In this document: piece after piece, positions 15,129-16,334 of the stretch
How positions within the stretch are numbered: position 1 is the stretch's first letter
Layout of the letters: each line of letters starts with the position of its first letter
Assembly: GCA_000720375.1 (NCBI GenBank)
Contig: JOAA01000073.1
Location: 1-16,334 of the forward strand
Origin: Rhodococcus rhodnii
GTDB taxonomy: Bacteria; Actinomycetota; Actinomycetes; Mycobacteriales; Pseudonocardiaceae
Direction of reading: 5' to 3'
Length of the DNA: 16,334 bases
Notes under the pieces: model-generated
The model's database searches: none
What the model saw: the letters and a program-made list of their open reading frames with translations, nothing else
Told to the model about the DNA's origin: nothing
Made by a program: the position numbers and the translations under genes

Positions 15129-15161
15129 CAGCCCTGTCATCGGCACAGCCGGACAGGGCTG
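15129..15161 (+). promoter_or_regulatory. Strong hairpin in the rpmF leader
   Basis: CAGCCCTGTC (15129-15138) pairs perfectly with GACAGGGCTG (15152-15161). Within the loop CGGC (15141-15144) pairs with GCCG (15148-15151) around ACA, so the stem is 10 + 4 bp with a two-base bulge. It ends 43 nt before the bL32 ATG, in the 220-bp region between the divergent binding-protein and rpmF genes. It could be a leader regulatory element or a terminator. I saw no clear Zur- or IdeR-type operator in this gap. Confidence 0.5.
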
Positions 15162-15204
15162 CGCAAGCGTGCACTGCTCATCCCACATCAAGCACAGGAC
15201 AGCC

Positions 15205-15396
15205 ATGTCTAGCTCCATGTTCCGCAAGAAATCGCGCGCCAACGTCCGCCACCACCGGGCACAGTGGAAGAAAGCCATCTCGGTGCCACAGCTGACCACA
15301 TGCCCGAACCGAGCCTGCGGCAAGCCAACCCCACCGCACATCGCTTGCCCGGCGTGTGGCCAGTACAGGGGCCGTCAGGTCATCGCACCGAACTAG
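15205..15396 (+). CDS. rpmF: 50S ribosomal protein bL32, zinc-ribbon form
   Basis: A 63-residue bL32. The basic N-terminus [16 protein letters not shown] (8-23) matches the rRNA-binding part of the family. The C-terminal zinc ribbon has Cys33, Cys38, Cys48 and Cys51 (CPNRAC and CPAC), followed by [12 protein letters not shown]. It lacks the usual MAVPKRK start, beginning [11 protein letters not shown] instead, which suggests a divergent paralogue rather than the main housekeeping copy. The ATG at 15205 has AGGA at the right distance; upstream in-frame extension to 15169 shows no family similarity. A second bL32 next to metal-chelate uptake genes recalls metal-regulated ribosomal paralogues in actinobacteria, but no operator confirms this. 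Confidence 0.9.
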   Translation: MSSSMFRKKSRANVRHHRAQWKKAISVPQLTTCPNRACGKPTPPHIACPACGQYRGRQVIAPN

Positions 15397-15450
15397 TGCC
15401 GATCGCGCCGGCCGGAGCTTCTGTCCACATCGGACGGGGGTTCCGGCTGG

Positions 15451-15470
15451 CCGCCTTGCGCACAAGGCGG
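15451..15470 (+). terminator. Hairpin downstream of rpmF, probable terminator
   Basis: CCGCCTTG (15451-15458) and CAAGGCGG (15463-15470) form an 8-bp stem with a 4-nt loop, 55 nt after the rpmF stop. A second possible stem, GCCGGCCGGA (15407-15416) with TCCGGCTGGC (15442-15451), lies just upstream with one G-U pair. There is no T-tract. Confidence 0.5.
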
Positions 15471-15553
15471 ATTCCAGGGGGCGTTGCAACTGGCTTGGTC
15501 AGAAGCTCAGCGGTGCGCAACGCGCCGGATAGTTCACGGCGTGTGTCGCCGAC

Positions 15554-15594
15554 GGGTGAATTCTGGCCCGGTGTGGGCGGGCGAACATGGACCC
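15554..15594 (+). repeat. Subterminal repeat pair of the IS21 left end
   Basis: GGGTGAATTCTGGCCC (15554-15569) and GGGCGAACATGGACCC (15579-15594) match at 11 of 16 positions, 25 bp apart in the same orientation. Multiple subterminal repeats acting as transposase-binding sites are typical of IS21 ends. Confidence 0.35.
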
Positions 15595-15614
15595 ACTCCC
15601 TGAAAGTAGGGAGT
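15595..15614 (+). promoter_or_regulatory. Hairpin covering the istA ribosome-binding site and start
   Basis: ACTCCCT (15595-15601) and AGGGAGT (15608-15614) are perfect complements with a 6-nt loop. The 3' arm contains the AGGGAG that would serve as the Shine-Dalgarno-like site and reaches into the GTG start codon at 15613. Confidence 0.4.
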
Positions 15615-15790
15615 GATCAACGTGGAGGACTGGGCGGAGATCCGCCGGTTGCACCGGGCTGAGGGCATGCCGATCAGGGCGATCGCCCGCAAGCTGGGGT
15701 TGGGCCGAACACGGTGCGGCGGGCATTGGCCTCAGACGGTCCGCCGAAGTACGAGCGACTGGCCAAGGGCTCGATCGTGGACGCGGTCGA
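15613..15790 (+). pseudogene. istA: IS21 transposase IstA, 5' fragment (frameshifted)
   Basis: From GTG at 15613 the translation MINVEDWAEIRRLHRAEGMP then IRAIARKLGLGR is the N-terminal helix-turn-helix of actinobacterial IstA. A one-base loss near 15706 shifts the frame, and the next frame continues NTVRRALASDGPPKYERLAK then GSIVDAVE. After that the sequence no longer matches IstA but runs into IstB, so the catalytic DDE region is missing. The fragment cannot transpose by itself. Confidence 0.75.
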
Positions 15791-16226
15791 GCGGCTGGCT
15801 GAACGATCCCGCACGGAAGCTGGTCGCACGAGGAGTTCCTGGCTGCCTGCCTGCAGCGCGAGGTCGCCGCCCGGGAGGCGCACGGCGGTGAAGGCCGCAT
15901 CCGCGCTGCCCGGTTCCCATCACGCAAGTCGTTGGAGTTCGACTTCGACTACCAACGCTCCCTGAAGCGGGAGACGATCACCCATCTGGGAACACTGGTT
16001 TCATTACCGCTAAAGAGAATGTCGTGTTCCTCGGGCCGCCCGGCACCGGCAAGACACACTTGTCGATCAGGCTGGGGTCCGTGCTTGCCAAGCAGGACAC
16101 CGGGTCGCGTTCGCCACCGCCGCCGAATGGGTCGCCGGCTGGCCGACGCGTACAACGTCGGCCGATTGCAGGAAGAACTCATCAAGTTCGGTCGCGTCCC
16201 GCTGCTGATCGTGGACGAGGTCGGCT
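15779..16226 (+). pseudogene. istB: IS21 helper ATPase IstB, N-terminal part with four frameshifts
   Basis: The IstB sequence enters at DAVERLAERSRTE and continues after a shift near 15818 as SWSHEEFLAACLQREVAARE, then GRIRAARFPSRKSLEFDFDY. It shifts again near 15998 to TAKENVVFLGPPGTGKTHLS (Walker A), near 16078 to RACQAGHRVAFATAAEWVA, and near 16136 to LADAYNVGRLQEELIKFGR then VPLLIVDEVG (Walker B). Every change is a single-base loss and no in-frame stop interrupts the segments. Coding sequence breaks inside the Tyr codon of DEVGY at 16226. Confidence 0.78.
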
Positions 16227-16334
16227 GTGCGCCACGAGGCGCTGGTGCGCCGTGAAGCGGCGTGAACCAAGGGAGGTGGAAGTCCTTCCCGCCGGGGTGT
16301 CGCAGCAGCCCGGTAGGAGCTGAGCGCAGTCCGA
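16227..16334 (+). mobile_element. Putative group II intron, 5' end (domain I), truncated by window end
   Basis: The sequence beginning GTGCGCC at 16227 fits the GUGYG 5' end of bacterial group II introns. It follows the exon base T of an interrupted Tyr codon in istB. Downstream are a small hairpin GCGCC/GGCGC (16229-16242), GGGAGGTGGAAGTCCTTCCC, a helix-loop resembling domain I of these introns, and CCGGG...CCCGG around GTGTCGCAGCAG. None of this region codes for IstB. The intron-encoded reverse transcriptase would lie beyond the window. Confidence 0.65.

Larger units (their letters stand above)
15542..16226 (+). mobile_element. Degenerate IS21-family insertion sequence, left part
   Basis: Fragments of both IS21 proteins are recognisable: the start of the IstA transposase and the N-terminal half of the IstB ATPase helper. 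The left end is placed near TGTGTCGCC at 15542 only because IS21 ends begin with TG and subterminal repeats follow; this border is a guess. The right border is not in the window. The element is interrupted at 16227 by the putative group II intron. Confidence 0.7.

Noticed and set aside
14985..15204. Zur or IdeR/DmdR operator between the binding-protein and bL32 genes
   Set aside because: I looked for TGAAAATCATTTTCA-like and TTAGGTTAGSCTAACCTAA-like sequences by eye and found none. A repeated GTTACG near 15056-15069 is too short to call.
1..16334. CRISPR arrays, tRNA and rRNA genes
   Set aside because: The only regular short repeats are the degenerate 33-bp array and the 10-bp operator repeats, neither with constant repeats and unique spacers. 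No cloverleaf or rRNA-like segment was recognised.

Overview
The window is high-GC DNA with actinomycete-style gene packing: stop/start overlaps, GTG starts, GGGTAY-type stress promoters and actinobacterial protein families. The mix of genes (nSTAND/WD40 giant protein, bacterial topoisomerase IB, YbdK-type ligase, 'plasmid stabilization'-type protein) suggests a Pseudonocardiaceae-like or related filamentous actinomycete. That placement is inference; there is no rRNA or other phylogenetic marker here except one bL32 gene.

Left part (1-6540). A purine-rich, decaying 33-bp tandem repeat precedes a small two-gene unit on the + strand: a very basic 'plasmid stabilization'-like protein and an overlapping, very acidic 59-aa protein. 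Facing it is a tight six-gene leftward run. In transcription order it encodes an NADPH-dependent FMN reductase/flavodoxin-fold protein, DNA topoisomerase IB, a GS39/YdaD-type short-chain dehydrogenase (SDR), an SDR with a C-terminal membrane anchor, an alpha/beta hydrolase and a 429-aa protein of unknown function. Divergent from this run is a YbdK-type carboxylate-amine ligase. The shared promoter region holds four 10-bp direct repeats, with a GGGTAC box on one strand and a GGGTAT box on the other. A similar box lies before the basic protein gene. Together these suggest a general-stress (SigB/SigF-type) island handling redox, osmotic and DNA-topology stress.

Middle part (7657-14984). A gene for a 1327-aa membrane-anchored protein (HTH-like N-terminus, nSTAND NTPase, one transmembrane helix, 14 WD40 repeats) overlaps by 4 bp the first of two FecCD/FepDG-type siderophore permease genes, which in turn overlap each other by 4 bp. 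A FepB-like lipoprotein gene converges on them, sharing stop-codon bases. No transport ATPase is present. The apparent translational coupling of a large STAND/WD40 protein to an iron-siderophore importer is the most unusual arrangement in the window.

Right part (14985-16334). A bL32 (rpmF) gene with four zinc-ribbon cysteines has a strong hairpin in its leader. After it comes a wrecked IS21-family element: an istA 5' fragment fused by deletion to istB, with five consecutive minus-one frameshifts. The element is interrupted inside the conserved DEVGY motif of istB by what looks like the 5' end of a group II intron, which runs off the window. No tRNA, rRNA or CRISPR array was seen.
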